Positions 1 through 6,555 of a stretch of DNA of 7,414 nt are shown in pieces. The translations under genes and the position numbers were made by a program. Below the pieces are notes generated by a model. The model worked only from the letters and a program-made list of their open reading frames with translations, made no database searches and had not been told where the DNA came from. Within the stretch, counting starts at the first letter, position 1; every line of letters starts with the position of its first letter. The stretch is from assembly GCA_955652345.1 (NCBI GenBank), contig CATPBV010000095.1, positions 1-7,414 on the forward strand, given 5' to 3'. Source of the DNA: an uncultured Solirubrobacteraceae bacterium (GTDB lineage: Bacteria > Actinomycetota > Thermoleophilia > Solirubrobacterales > Solirubrobacteraceae).

Positions 1-378
1 CTGGTAGACGTCGAGTGCAATGCGCTCGACGACTACCAGCCCGATGCGGTGCTGTCACTCGGGATCTCGGGCGCGAGCACGCTCGCGGAGCTGGCGCTCC
101 GCAGCAACCGGTGGTTCACGCCGCATACATGGACGAACGGGCTCGGACTGGTGGCCAACCTGCATCTGTGCGCCGGGGTCGGCGGCGGCCCTTACCTCGA
201 ATACCCGTACGACCCGCCCGCGTGGACGCCGGCGCGCCGCGACTTCATGCTCGCGGAGTCGGTGGCGATCGATTCCGAGGGCATGCTCAGGGTGCCGGCC
301 GGCCCGGGACTCGGCGTCGAGCTCGACGAGGAGGCGGTCGCGTTCCACACCGTCGACCGCGCGGAGGTCAGAGCGTGA
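1..378 (+). CDS. Mandelate racemase / enolase-superfamily enzyme, C-terminal part (5' end outside window)
   Basis: The reading frame is open from the first base and gives 125 residues before TGA at 376-378, so only the C-terminal part is present. It fits the end of the enolase-superfamily (beta/alpha)7beta barrel and its return to the capping domain. QPDAVLSLGIS (about residues 13-23) sits where family members have QPD...GGIT/S, and PHTWTNGLGL follows. Then come HLCAGVGGGPYLEYPYDPPAW and a closing PAGPGLGVELDEEAV, typical of mandelate racemase/muconate-lactonizing relatives, many of which dehydrate sugar acids. The metal-ligand region and the catalytic lysine lie upstream of the window, so substrate cannot be assigned. 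It overlaps the following dehydrogenase by four bases (GTGA), implying translational coupling and a shared pathway. Superfamily is fairly certain; subgroup is open. Confidence 0.85.
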   Translation: MVDVECNALDDYQPDAVLSLGISGASTLAELALRSNRWFTPHTWTNGLGLVANLHLCAGVGGGPYLEYPYDPPAWTPARRDFMLAESVAIDSEGMLRVPAGPGLGVELDEEAVAFHTVDRAEVRA

Positions 379-1277
379 GGGCGGTCGGGTTCATCGGCCT
401 GGGGAACATGGGCGGGCCGATGTGTGGCCATCTGGTGCGCGCCGGGTTCGACGTGTGCGCCTACGACATCGACGCGACCGCGCACGCTCGCGCTCGCGAC
501 GTCGGCGCGCGGGCCGCCGGCTCGGCCGCCGAATGTGCGCGCGACGTCGAGGCTTTGATCACGATGCTTCCGGGGCCGGCGCAGGTCGAGCAGGTGTGGC
601 TGGGCGACGGCGGGGTGATGGACGCGCTCCCGCCCGGATCGCTCGGGGTCGACATGAGCACGAGCTCGCGCGCGGTCGGGGAGCTCCTGCTCGACGCCGC
701 ACGCCGGCGCGGGATCGAGCTGCTCGACGCTCCCGTCGCCGGACAGTCGATCGGCGCCCAGGCGGGCACGCTCGCGATCTATGCCGGCGGCTCAGACTCG
801 GCGTTTGAGCGTGGCCGGCCGCTGTTCGAGGCGGTCGGCGACCCCGAGCGGATCCTCCACGTCGGCGGCCACGGCGCCGGCTACACGGTCAAGCTGCTGC
901 TCAACCTGACGTGGTTCATCCAGGCCGTGGCGACCGGGGAAGTGCTGACGGTCGGGGTTAGGGCCGGCGTTCAGCTCGGCAAGCTCTACGAGGCGCTGGT
1001 GCGCTCCCCGGCCAACTCGAACTTCCTCGAGCGAGACGTGCGGATGGTGCTCGACGACGGCGCCTACGACGAGGCCTTCCCGATGCGGCTCGTGACCAAG
1101 GATCTGGGGCTCGCGGTCGAGCTGGCCCGCGACGTCGGGATGCCCGTCGAGTTGACCGCGCTGGTCGAGCAGATCCACCGCCGGGCGCGGGTGCTCTACG
1201 GCGACGACGCGGGCGAGATCAGCGCGATCCGCCTGTACGAGGACCTCGCGGGAGTCGAGCTGCGCCTGACCAAGTAG
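375..1277 (+). CDS. NAD(P)-dependent 3-hydroxyisobutyrate dehydrogenase-type oxidoreductase
   Basis: This 300-residue protein has the full beta-hydroxyacid dehydrogenase architecture. An N-terminal Rossmann fold carries GLGNMGGPM (residues 8-16) for the dinucleotide. The substrate signature DAPVAGQSIGAQAGTLAIY starts at residue 118. GAGYTVKLLLN contains the expected catalytic lysine K173 and partner N177. The helical C-terminal domain includes MRLVTKDLGLA with a second conserved lysine, K242. Family members oxidise 3-hydroxyisobutyrate or reduce tartronate semialdehyde and similar short hydroxy-acid pairs. The start is GTG at 375-377, overlapping the stop of the enolase-family gene as GTGA. 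The frame stays open upstream to about base 15, but that part is antiparallel or shadow sequence and precedes the Rossmann start. Neighbouring a sugar-acid-dehydratase-like gene, a semialdehyde reductase role is plausible but inferred. The gene ends on the arm of the hairpin at 1274-1294. Confidence 0.9.
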   Translation: MRAVGFIGLGNMGGPMCGHLVRAGFDVCAYDIDATAHARARDVGARAAGSAAECARDVEALITMLPGPAQVEQVWLGDGGVMDALPPGSLGVDMSTSSRAVGELLLDAARRRGIELLDAPVAGQSIGAQAGTLAIYAGGSDSAFERGRPLFEAVGDPERILHVGGHGAGYTVKLLLNLTWFIQAVATGEVLTVGVRAGVQLGKLYEALVRSPANSNFLERDVRMVLDDGAYDEAFPMRLVTKDLGLAVELARDVGMPVELTALVEQIHRRARVLYGDDAGEISAIRLYEDLAGVELRLTK

Positions 1278-1294
1278 CGCGACTATCGCGCTAC
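1274..1294. terminator. Perfect hairpin between converging genes, probable bidirectional terminator
   Basis: GTAGCGCGA (1274-1282), loop CTA (1283-1285), TCGCGCTAC (1286-1294) form a perfect 9-bp stem. It lies exactly where the plus-strand dehydrogenase (stop TAG 1275-1277) and the minus-strand methyltransferase (stop TAG, complement of 1291-1293) converge, with 13 bases between stops. There is no T-tract on either side, as is common for terminators in high-GC actinobacteria. Termination is inferred from position and symmetry. Confidence 0.6.
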
Positions 1295-1893
1295 CGCGGG
1301 GTGTCGATTCGCTCGTAGACGAGCCGCATGCCGACCGGCCGTAGCGTTCCCTCGGCGATTCCGGCGCGCTCCGGTCGGGCCAGGTCCTCCCGGCCCAGCT
1401 CGAGCGCCAGATACGCGGTCGGCTCGCGCACGAGCAGGGCAAAGCGAGCCGCGAGTGCCCGCTCGAGCGCGGCGAGCGGGATCACATCCGAGTAGTCGTG
1501 GTCGAACTGTCCGCGGGCCCCGTGCTCTGCAAGCCAGCGACGCGCCCCCTCGTCGAGATGCTCGACGGCGAACTCGGAGAGGACGAGCCGCGCGCCCGAT
1601 CGAAGGTTTGAATGCAGGCTGGCCGCCGCACGCTCGGGGTCGGCGACGTGATGTAGCGAGCCGACGGCGACCGCGGCGTCGAATGGCTCGGTCGGCCGGA
1701 AGTCCTCGATCGTGGTGCGCTGAAAGCAGTCACCCTCCGGGGCGTGCGGGTCGATACCGACCATCTCGAATCCAGCGCTCAGCAGATGGAGCGTGAGCGA
1801 GCCGTCGCCGCACCCGACCTCCACCACGCGCGCCGGGGGCGGTGGCAGCCATCGTTCGATGAACGCGAGCAGGTCGGCGGTGAGGTGCGACAA
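1291..1893 (-). CDS. Small class I SAM-dependent methyltransferase at the end of the hut operon
   Basis: From the TTG at 1891-1893 this is a 200-residue protein. Motif I is VVEVGCGDGSL (around residues 23-33). The acidic ribose-binding position is in GIDPH (D48). Motif IV/post-motif region is FDAAVAVGSLHHVADPERA. This is the UbiE/Methyltransf_11-like layout, in which LHH replaces a catalytic motif, so it suggests a small-molecule methyltransferase but does not name a substrate. The start is uncertain. The frame extends to GTG at 1930-1932 (overlap of 32 bases with hutF) and ATG at 1969-1971 (overlap of 71 bases). None has a convincing Shine-Dalgarno; TTG was chosen because it avoids the overlap and starts just before the fold. 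It lies seven bases after the hutF stop, on the same strand, so it is probably co-transcribed. Any role in histidine breakdown is speculative. Confidence 0.8.
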   Translation of the reverse strand: MSHLTADLLAFIERWLPPPPARVVEVGCGDGSLTLHLLSAGFEMVGIDPHAPEGDCFQRTTIEDFRPTEPFDAAVAVGSLHHVADPERAAASLHSNLRSGARLVLSEFAVEHLDEGARRWLAEHGARGQFDHDYSDVIPLAALERALAARFALLVREPTAYLALELGREDLARPERAGIAEGTLRPVGMRLVYERIDTPR

Positions 1894-1900
1894 CGGCGGC

Positions 1901-3010
1901 TCAGCGGGCCCGCACGGGCGCGAGCACGACACTCGCCGAGGCGCAGGTCGCGAGCGCGTATGGGACGTCATCCGGCGCGATTCCAGCCATATCCGGACCT
2001 TCGAGACCGATCTCGATCTCCGGCGCGGGCGCGGTCAGGCCGAGGCTGGCGCGGCCGCCCTCTACCAGTCGCTCCCACAGCTTGCCGTCAGTCGCCGCCA
2101 GCAGCGCGTAGCGGGTCTCACCCTCGCGGCGGGCGCCCGTCTCCAGCTCTCGCACCTCTTCGAACGGGTCGATGCGGACTTGCGAGTCAGAGCCGAGCGC
2201 GTAGCGGACGCCGGCGTCGCGATACGCAAGCGCAGGCTGGTAGCCGTCGCCGAGGTTGCCCTCGGTCGTCGGACAAGCCACGACGATCGTGCCGCTCGAC
2301 GCGAGCAGCGCGATGTCGCTCTCGGATACGTGGATGCCGTGGACCACGCTCGCGCGCGGCCCCAGGAAGCCGCAGCGCTCGAGCAGCTCGATCGGCGTAC
2401 ATCCGTGCTCATCGAGGCACTCGGCGAGCTCGCGACGCTGCTCGCAGGCGTGGACATGGCGAGCCAGCTCGTGACGCTCGGCATACGCGGCGACGGCCTC
2501 GATCCAGCTTGCGGGAACGGCCCGCACGCTGTGCACCGCGACTCCCACGTGCACACCCTCTCGCCCGGAGGCCCAGACGCGCAGCTCGTCCACGCGCTCG
2601 ATGAAGGTCTCGACGTTCGGATCGCAAAAGCGAAGCTGGCCCTGGGAGGGGGGGACCCCCGGTCCCGCTCGGTGGTAGGCCGCGGGCAGCAGCACGATCT
2701 CGAGCCCGACCGACAGCGCCGCTTCCGCGAGCGCGATCGCCATCGCGTTGCGCTCGCCGTACGGTCGCCCATCGGGCTGGTGGTGGACGTAGTGAAACTC
2801 CCCAACGGCGCCGTACCCTGCGTCCGCCATCTCCTGGTAGCAGCGCTTTCCGACGGCGTGCATCGCGTCGGGATCGTGCTTGCCGGCCAGCCGGTACATC
2901 TCGGTGCGCCACGCCCAGAAGTCGTCGTCCGGGTGGGCGCGCTCGCCGACCCCGCGAAGCTCGATCTGGAACGCGTGGCTGTGGGCGTTGACCATCGCCG
3001 GGATCCTCAT
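1901..3010 (-). CDS. hutF: Formimidoylglutamate deiminase, barrel-only form
   Basis: This cytosolic amidohydrolase converts N-formimidoyl-L-glutamate and water to N-formyl-L-glutamate and ammonia, the step after HutI in the deiminase branch of histidine degradation. The 369-residue protein shows the family's ligands. H10 and H12 are in MVNAHSHAFQ, followed by FWAWRTEMYRL. H160 is in AVHSVRAV, H187 and E190 in HVHACEQ, and H227 in VVHGIHVSESD. CPTTEGNLGDG (246-256) and D275 in GSDSQVRIDPFEEVREL complete the set. Odd feature: HSH normally lies near residue 56, but here it begins at residue 10. The C-terminus stops without the usual 'GxxADLVVLD...G' segment. Both halves of the small beta-sandwich domain therefore appear to be missing. 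The start is secure, because ATG 3010-3008 overlaps the hutI stop (ATGA) and GGAGG lies at 3022-3026. Another amidohydrolase activity is possible, but the motifs and hut context favour HutF. Confidence 0.88.
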   Translation of the reverse strand: MRIPAMVNAHSHAFQIELRGVGERAHPDDDFWAWRTEMYRLAGKHDPDAMHAVGKRCYQEMADAGYGAVGEFHYVHHQPDGRPYGERNAMAIALAEAALSVGLEIVLLPAAYHRAGPGVPPSQGQLRFCDPNVETFIERVDELRVWASGREGVHVGVAVHSVRAVPASWIEAVAAYAERHELARHVHACEQRRELAECLDEHGCTPIELLERCGFLGPRASVVHGIHVSESDIALLASSGTIVVACPTTEGNLGDGYQPALAYRDAGVRYALGSDSQVRIDPFEEVRELETGARREGETRYALLAATDGKLWERLVEGGRASLGLTAPAPEIEIGLEGPDMAGIAPDDVPYALATCASASVVLAPVRAR

Positions 3011-4239
3011 CGCGGCTCGATCCTCCAGGCGGCGTCCTCCCGGACATACGCCGGCTCGCCCCCCACGAACACCGCCGCCACCGGGTTGTGCCCGAGGCGG
3101 TAGGCGACGTGCTCGGCCGGCGCGTCGAGCAGCACCAGGTCCGCCCGCTTGCCGACTTCGATCGAGCCAACCTCATCCGAGAGCCCCAATACCCAGGCCG
3201 CGTTCAACGTCAGGGCCAGCAGCGACTCGCGGGTGCTGAGGCCGTAGCGGCGTACTCCGAGCCCTGCGATAAGCGGCAGCGAGAAGATCGGCGAGGTCCC
3301 GGGATTGGCGTCCGTGGCGAGCACGACGATCGCGCCGGCGTCGATCAGGTCGCGCCCCGGGGCGCAGGCCTCGGCGCCCATGAACTCCGCGCCCGGCAGC
3401 AGCACCGCCGCGCACTCGGATTCGGCGAGCGGGCGCACGTCGTCGGGGTGAAGCCGTGACAGGTGATCCACCGAGCGGGCGCCGTACCTGAGCGCGACGG
3501 GTACCGAGCGCATCGTCGCGAACTGCTCGACGTGCGCGCGCAGCGCCACGCCATGAGCCTGCGCGAGCCGCCCCATCCGCTCGAGGTGCTCATTGCCGAA
3601 CGCGATCGACTCGACGAAGATGTCGACCGCGCTCGCGAGCTCCAGCGCTGCCGGCGCCATCGCCTCGACCTCGTCCATCCACGAGTCCGCGGTGAAGCCT
3701 GTGGGGACCGCGTGGGCGAGCAGCGCGGTTCGCGTCGTCGTCTGCTCGACTTCCGAGTCGAGCCGCTGCGCCAGCGACAGGGCCCGCAGCTCCCCTTCTC
3801 GCGAGAGCCCGTAGCCGGACTTGCACTCGAACGTGGTGGTCCCTGTTCGAAGCATCTCCGAGGCGAGCTCGCGAGCCTGGCGGAGCACGTCCTCGTCGGA
3901 TGCCTCCGCCAGTGCCCTCGACGAGGAGGCGATTCCGCCGCCTGCACGGGATATCTCCTCGTACGGGACGCCCGTGACCTTCTGCTCGTACTCCTGCGCC
4001 CGCCAGCCTGCGAACGGGAGGTGGGTGTGACAGTCGATCAGGCCGGGGAGGAGCGCGCAGCCGCTTGCGTCGACCTGAAGCTCGGCGGCGGGGTCGGGCT
4101 CGAGCGCGACGATCCGCCCGTCGCCGGTGAGGAGGCCTCCCGGCTCGAGCAGCAGCTCACCCGCGCGGTCCGAGCGCAGGTACCCGAGTCCCGACTCGGG
4201 CGGCGCGAGCACCTGCGCGGCGTCGCGGAACGAGATCAT
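3007..4239 (-). CDS. hutI: Imidazolonepropionase
   Basis: HutI hydrolyses 4-imidazolone-5-propanoate to N-formimidoyl-L-glutamate, the third step of histidine degradation, in the cytosol. Length (410 residues) is normal for the family. The N-terminal beta-sandwich strands (about 1-65) lead to the metal site CHTHLPFAG (H71, H73). Next come VPYEEISRAGGGI, ECKSGYGL (138-145), LLAHAVPTG (H176), LRAHVEQF (H236, E239), SVDHL (H259) and LATDANPGTSP (D310). A typical amidohydrolase tail, VGSIEVGKRADLVLLDAP, closes it, followed by the family's GHNPVAAVFVGG. Spacing matches, from memory, the B. subtilis ligands His80, His82, His249 and Asp324. The 236-240 segment reads HVEQF rather than the usual HADEF/HADQL, so it is a somewhat diverged branch. 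ATG at 4239-4237 overlaps the hutU stop as ATGA, and the end overlaps hutF the same way, so it is the middle gene of a coupled trio. Confidence 0.96.
   Translation of the reverse strand: MISFRDAAQVLAPPESGLGYLRSDRAGELLLEPGGLLTGDGRIVALEPDPAAELQVDASGCALLPGLIDCHTHLPFAGWRAQEYEQKVTGVPYEEISRAGGGIASSSRALAEASDEDVLRQARELASEMLRTGTTTFECKSGYGLSREGELRALSLAQRLDSEVEQTTTRTALLAHAVPTGFTADSWMDEVEAMAPAALELASAVDIFVESIAFGNEHLERMGRLAQAHGVALRAHVEQFATMRSVPVALRYGARSVDHLSRLHPDDVRPLAESECAAVLLPGAEFMGAEACAPGRDLIDAGAIVVLATDANPGTSPIFSLPLIAGLGVRRYGLSTRESLLALTLNAAWVLGLSDEVGSIEVGKRADLVLLDAPAEHVAYRLGHNPVAAVFVGGEPAYVREDAAWRIEPR
3022..3026 (-). promoter_or_regulatory. Ribosome binding site for hutF
   Basis: On the minus strand GGAGG lies 11 bases before the hutF ATG (3010-3008), inside the last codons of hutI. 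Spacing is longer than ideal, but it is the best purine run nearby. With the ATGA overlap it supports the short HutF start, which matters because the protein lacks its usual N-terminal domain half. Confidence 0.5.
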
Positions 4240-5858
4240 TCAGCCTGCATCGGGATCCGCAGCCCGTGGGCGCGGGCCGACTCGATCGCCTGCTCGTAGC
4301 CGGCGTCGGCGTGTCGGAGGATGCCCAGGCCCGGATCGGCCTTCAACGTGCGCTCGAGTCGCGCGGCCGCCAGGTCCGTTCCGTCGGCTACGCACACCTG
4401 GCCGGCGTGGATCGACTTTCCCATCCCGACCCCGCCGCCGTGATGGATCGAGACCCAGCTGGCGCCACAGGCGGTGTTCACCATCGCGTTCAGCAGCGGC
4501 CAGTCCGCGATCGCGTCCGACCCGTCCGCCATCGCCTCGGTCTCGCGCTGCGGCGAGGCGACCGACCCGGTGTCGAGGTGGTCGCGCCCGATCACGATCG
4601 GTGCGTGCAGCTCGCCGGAGGCGACCATCTCGTTGAAGCGCAGGCCCGCTACGTGACGCTCCCCGTAGCCGAGCCAGCAGATCCGCGCCGGCAAACCCTG
4701 GAAGTGCACGCGCTCCGCCGCAAGCTCGATCCATCGGGCGATGTGATCCTGGTCGCCGAACAGTTCGAGAATCGCCCGGTCGGTCGCGTAGATGTCCTCG
4801 GGGTCGCCCGACAGAGCCACCCAGCGGAACGGGCCCTTGCCTTCGCAGAACAGCGGCCGCACGTACGCCGGCACGAACCCTGGATAGCTGAACGCCTGCT
4901 CGTCCCCGTTCTCCGCCGCCAATCCCCTCAGCGCATTGCCGTAGTCGAACGCCTCGGCCCCGGCGGCGGCGAGCTCGCGGATCGCCCCGACGTGGGCAAC
5001 GGCGCTGTCTCCCACCCTGCGCAGGTACTCCTGAGGGTTGTTGTCTCGCAGCACCTCGGCCTGCTCGAGCGTGAGCCCGGCGGGGATGTACCCGTTCAGC
5101 GGATCGTGCGCCGAGGTCTGGTCGGTGACGACGTCGACGTGCACTCCTCGTCGAACCAGCTCGGGCAGCACCTCGGCGGCGTTGCCCGCAAGCCCGATCG
5201 ACAGCGCTTGCCCTTGCTCGCGGGCGACATCCAGGCGGCGAAGGGCGTCATCGAGATCCGCGGCGCGCTCGTCGAGGTAGCCCTCCCTGATCCGGCGCTC
5301 GATCCGCTGGAGGTCCACCTCCACGCACAGCGCCGCTCCTGCGCACATCGTGATCGCGAGCGGCTGCGCTCCACCCATCCCGCCGAGCCCGGCGGTGACC
5401 ACCAGGCGACCCTTGAGCGAGCCGTCGAATCGCTTGCGCCCGATGGCGGCGAAGGTCTCGTAAGTCCCCTGGAGGATCCCCTGACTCCCGATGTAGATCC
5501 AGGAGCCGGCTGTCATCTGGCCGTACATGATCAGCCCCGCCGCGTCGAGCTCCCGGAACGTCTCCCAGTTGGCCCAGTCCGGCACCAGGTTCGAGTTGGC
5601 AATCAGCACCCTTGGCGCCATCTCGTGCGTCTCGAACACGGCGACCGGCTTGCCCGACTGGACCAGCAATGTCTCGTGCGCCTCGAGGCGCTGGAGCTCG
5701 GCGACGATCGCGTGGTAGGCCGGCCAGTTCCTGGCGGCCTTGCCGATGCCGCCGTAGACGACGAGCTCCGAGGGCTTCTCGGCGACGTCGGGGTGAAGGT
5801 TGTTCTCAAGCATGCGCAGCGCGGCTTCCTGCTGCCAGCCCTTGCAGCGGAGCGTCAT
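4236..5858 (-). CDS. hutU: Urocanate hydratase
   Basis: Urocanase adds water to urocanate to give 4-imidazolone-5-propanoate using tightly bound NAD+ as an electrophile. At 540 residues the protein is near full family length (about 550-560). Conserved blocks in order: CKGWQQEAALRMLENNL (5-21), LVVYGGIGKAARNW (32-45), LLVQSGKPVAVFETHE (64-79), MYGQMTAGSWIYIGSQGI (111-128), the NAD-binding GLGGMGGAQP (157-166), DQTSAHDPLNGY (246-257), ARICWLGYGERH (391-402) and GRDHLDTGSVASPQRETEAM. C394 corresponds to the active-site cysteine known as Cys410 in Pseudomonas putida. The first 15 or so residues of other urocanases (the RAPRG-type arm) are absent. The ATG start overlaps the iclR stop (ATGA) and has a good Shine-Dalgarno, AGGGAG at 5867-5872, so it looks genuine. 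The end overlaps hutI by ATGA. Confidence 0.98.
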   Translation of the reverse strand: MTLRCKGWQQEAALRMLENNLHPDVAEKPSELVVYGGIGKAARNWPAYHAIVAELQRLEAHETLLVQSGKPVAVFETHEMAPRVLIANSNLVPDWANWETFRELDAAGLIMYGQMTAGSWIYIGSQGILQGTYETFAAIGRKRFDGSLKGRLVVTAGLGGMGGAQPLAITMCAGAALCVEVDLQRIERRIREGYLDERAADLDDALRRLDVAREQGQALSIGLAGNAAEVLPELVRRGVHVDVVTDQTSAHDPLNGYIPAGLTLEQAEVLRDNNPQEYLRRVGDSAVAHVGAIRELAAAGAEAFDYGNALRGLAAENGDEQAFSYPGFVPAYVRPLFCEGKGPFRWVALSGDPEDIYATDRAILELFGDQDHIARWIELAAERVHFQGLPARICWLGYGERHVAGLRFNEMVASGELHAPIVIGRDHLDTGSVASPQRETEAMADGSDAIADWPLLNAMVNTACGASWVSIHHGGGVGMGKSIHAGQVCVADGTDLAAARLERTLKADPGLGILRHADAGYEQAIESARAHGLRIPMQAE

Positions 5859-6529
5859 GCGACCCGCTCCCTGGGTGGAGCTCCGAGGCTCTGCGACAGG
5901 GCGTCCGCGTGACCGGCGACCGCTCGGCCGATCGACCTCACGCGGCGTTGAGAGGTCCGGTAACTCGGGGCCAGCACGCTGAGCGCTGCGACGATCGCCC
6001 CGTCGGGACCGTAGACCGGGGCGGCGATCGAGGTCACATCCGGCTCGACCGCGCCGCTCTTCGTCGCGAAGCCGCCGGCGCCCAGGTCTCCCCGCAGCGC
6101 GGCGCCAAGCGCAGTGCCGCGGGTCGGGATCGTCCTACCCGTCCAGCCCGCGCTCTTCACCAGCCGGGGGCTCGATACCTGTCGCAAATAGATTGCCTGC
6201 CCGGTCTCGACCGAGACCGCAAGGTTTGCCGTCTCACTCGTCTCCTCCGCCAGCTCCTCGAGGTGCCTCCCTGCGAGCTCGAACAGCGGATCCTCCCGGA
6301 GCGCGGCCGCGGCGAGCCGGCGCAAGCGGGGCCCGGGCCGGTAGCGCCCGAGCTCGTCGCGGCGCACGAACTCGGAGATCGTGAGCGTCGACAGGAGCCG
6401 AGAGGCCGTGCTCGGAGACAGCTCGACGGCGCGCGCCAGATCGCTGAGCGTGCCGCCGCTCTCCGTCACCGCACCAAGCAGCCGCAGAGCGCGCTGCACG
6501 GTGCGGGTTGCCCCCGGAGCGTCGCTCAT
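5855..6529 (-). CDS. IclR-family transcriptional regulator of the hut operon
   Basis: The 224-residue protein has an N-terminal winged helix-turn-helix (TRTVQRALRLLGAV at 8-21; TLSDLARAVELSPSTASRLL, 27-46, covering the recognition helix; wing FVRRDELGRYRPG). A GAF-like IclR ligand domain follows from about residue 84, ending with TSIAAPVYGPDGAIVAALSV (166-185). Usual IclR proteins are near 250 residues. Here IPTRGTALGAALRG (134-147) is followed after only about 20 residues by the SIAAPV strand, where I would expect roughly 50, so an internal helical stretch of the ligand domain seems to be lost. The start is ATG 6529-6527. An upstream in-frame ATG at 6643 would add 38 residues of non-family sequence reading through the intergenic repeat and is rejected. 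As the first gene of the hut operon, overlapping hutU by ATGA, it is probably the local, autoregulating hut regulator responding to urocanate or a related intermediate. That role is inferred. Confidence 0.9.
   Translation of the reverse strand: MSDAPGATRTVQRALRLLGAVTESGGTLSDLARAVELSPSTASRLLSTLTISEFVRRDELGRYRPGPRLRRLAAAALREDPLFELAGRHLEELAEETSETANLAVSVETGQAIYLRQVSSPRLVKSAGWTGRTIPTRGTALGAALRGDLGAGGFATKSGAVEPDVTSIAAPVYGPDGAIVAALSVLAPSYRTSQRRVRSIGRAVAGHADALSQSLGAPPRERVA
5867..5872 (-). promoter_or_regulatory. Ribosome binding site for hutU
   Basis: On the minus strand AGGGAG sits 8 bases before the ATG at 5858-5856, within the 3' end of the regulator gene. This is the clearest Shine-Dalgarno in the window. 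It fixes the start of HutU and suggests that urocanase is translated independently as well as by coupling to the regulator gene. Confidence 0.65.
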
Positions 6530-6540
6530 CTCGGCGCGCG

Positions 6541-6555
6541 ATCCTACCGTAGAAT
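6541..6555. promoter_or_regulatory. Quasi-palindrome over the -10 element, candidate regulator operator
   Basis: ATCCTACCGTAGAAT is symmetric about C6548 with six of seven positions pairing (only C6543/A6553 fails). The core CTAC-C-GTAG is perfect. It overlaps the proposed -10 hexamer and lies 11 bases before the start codon of the IclR-type gene. IclR-family proteins bind short palindromes of about this size, so autorepression through this site is plausible. Short palindromes also arise by chance. Confidence 0.3.

Noticed and set aside
15..374. N-terminal extension of the dehydrogenase frame
   Set aside because: The frame is open, but the residues are Arg-rich out-of-frame sequence of the enolase-superfamily gene. 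The Rossmann fold begins right at the GTG at 375.
1894..1971. Longer methyltransferase start at ATG 1971 or GTG 1932
   Set aside because: Both overlap hutF (by 71 and 32 bases), lack a Shine-Dalgarno and add Arg/Pro-rich sequence that is hutF coding in another frame. Not excluded, only less likely.
1793..3103. 436-codon plus-strand open frame antisense to hutF
   Set aside because: Shadow of the hutF coding strand; no recognisable motif, and hutF explains the sequence.
4266..5912. 548-codon plus-strand open frame antisense to hutU
   Set aside because: Arg/Pro/Gly-rich low-information translation with no domain. It lies wholly opposite a clearly conserved urocanase, a common effect of high G+C third positions.
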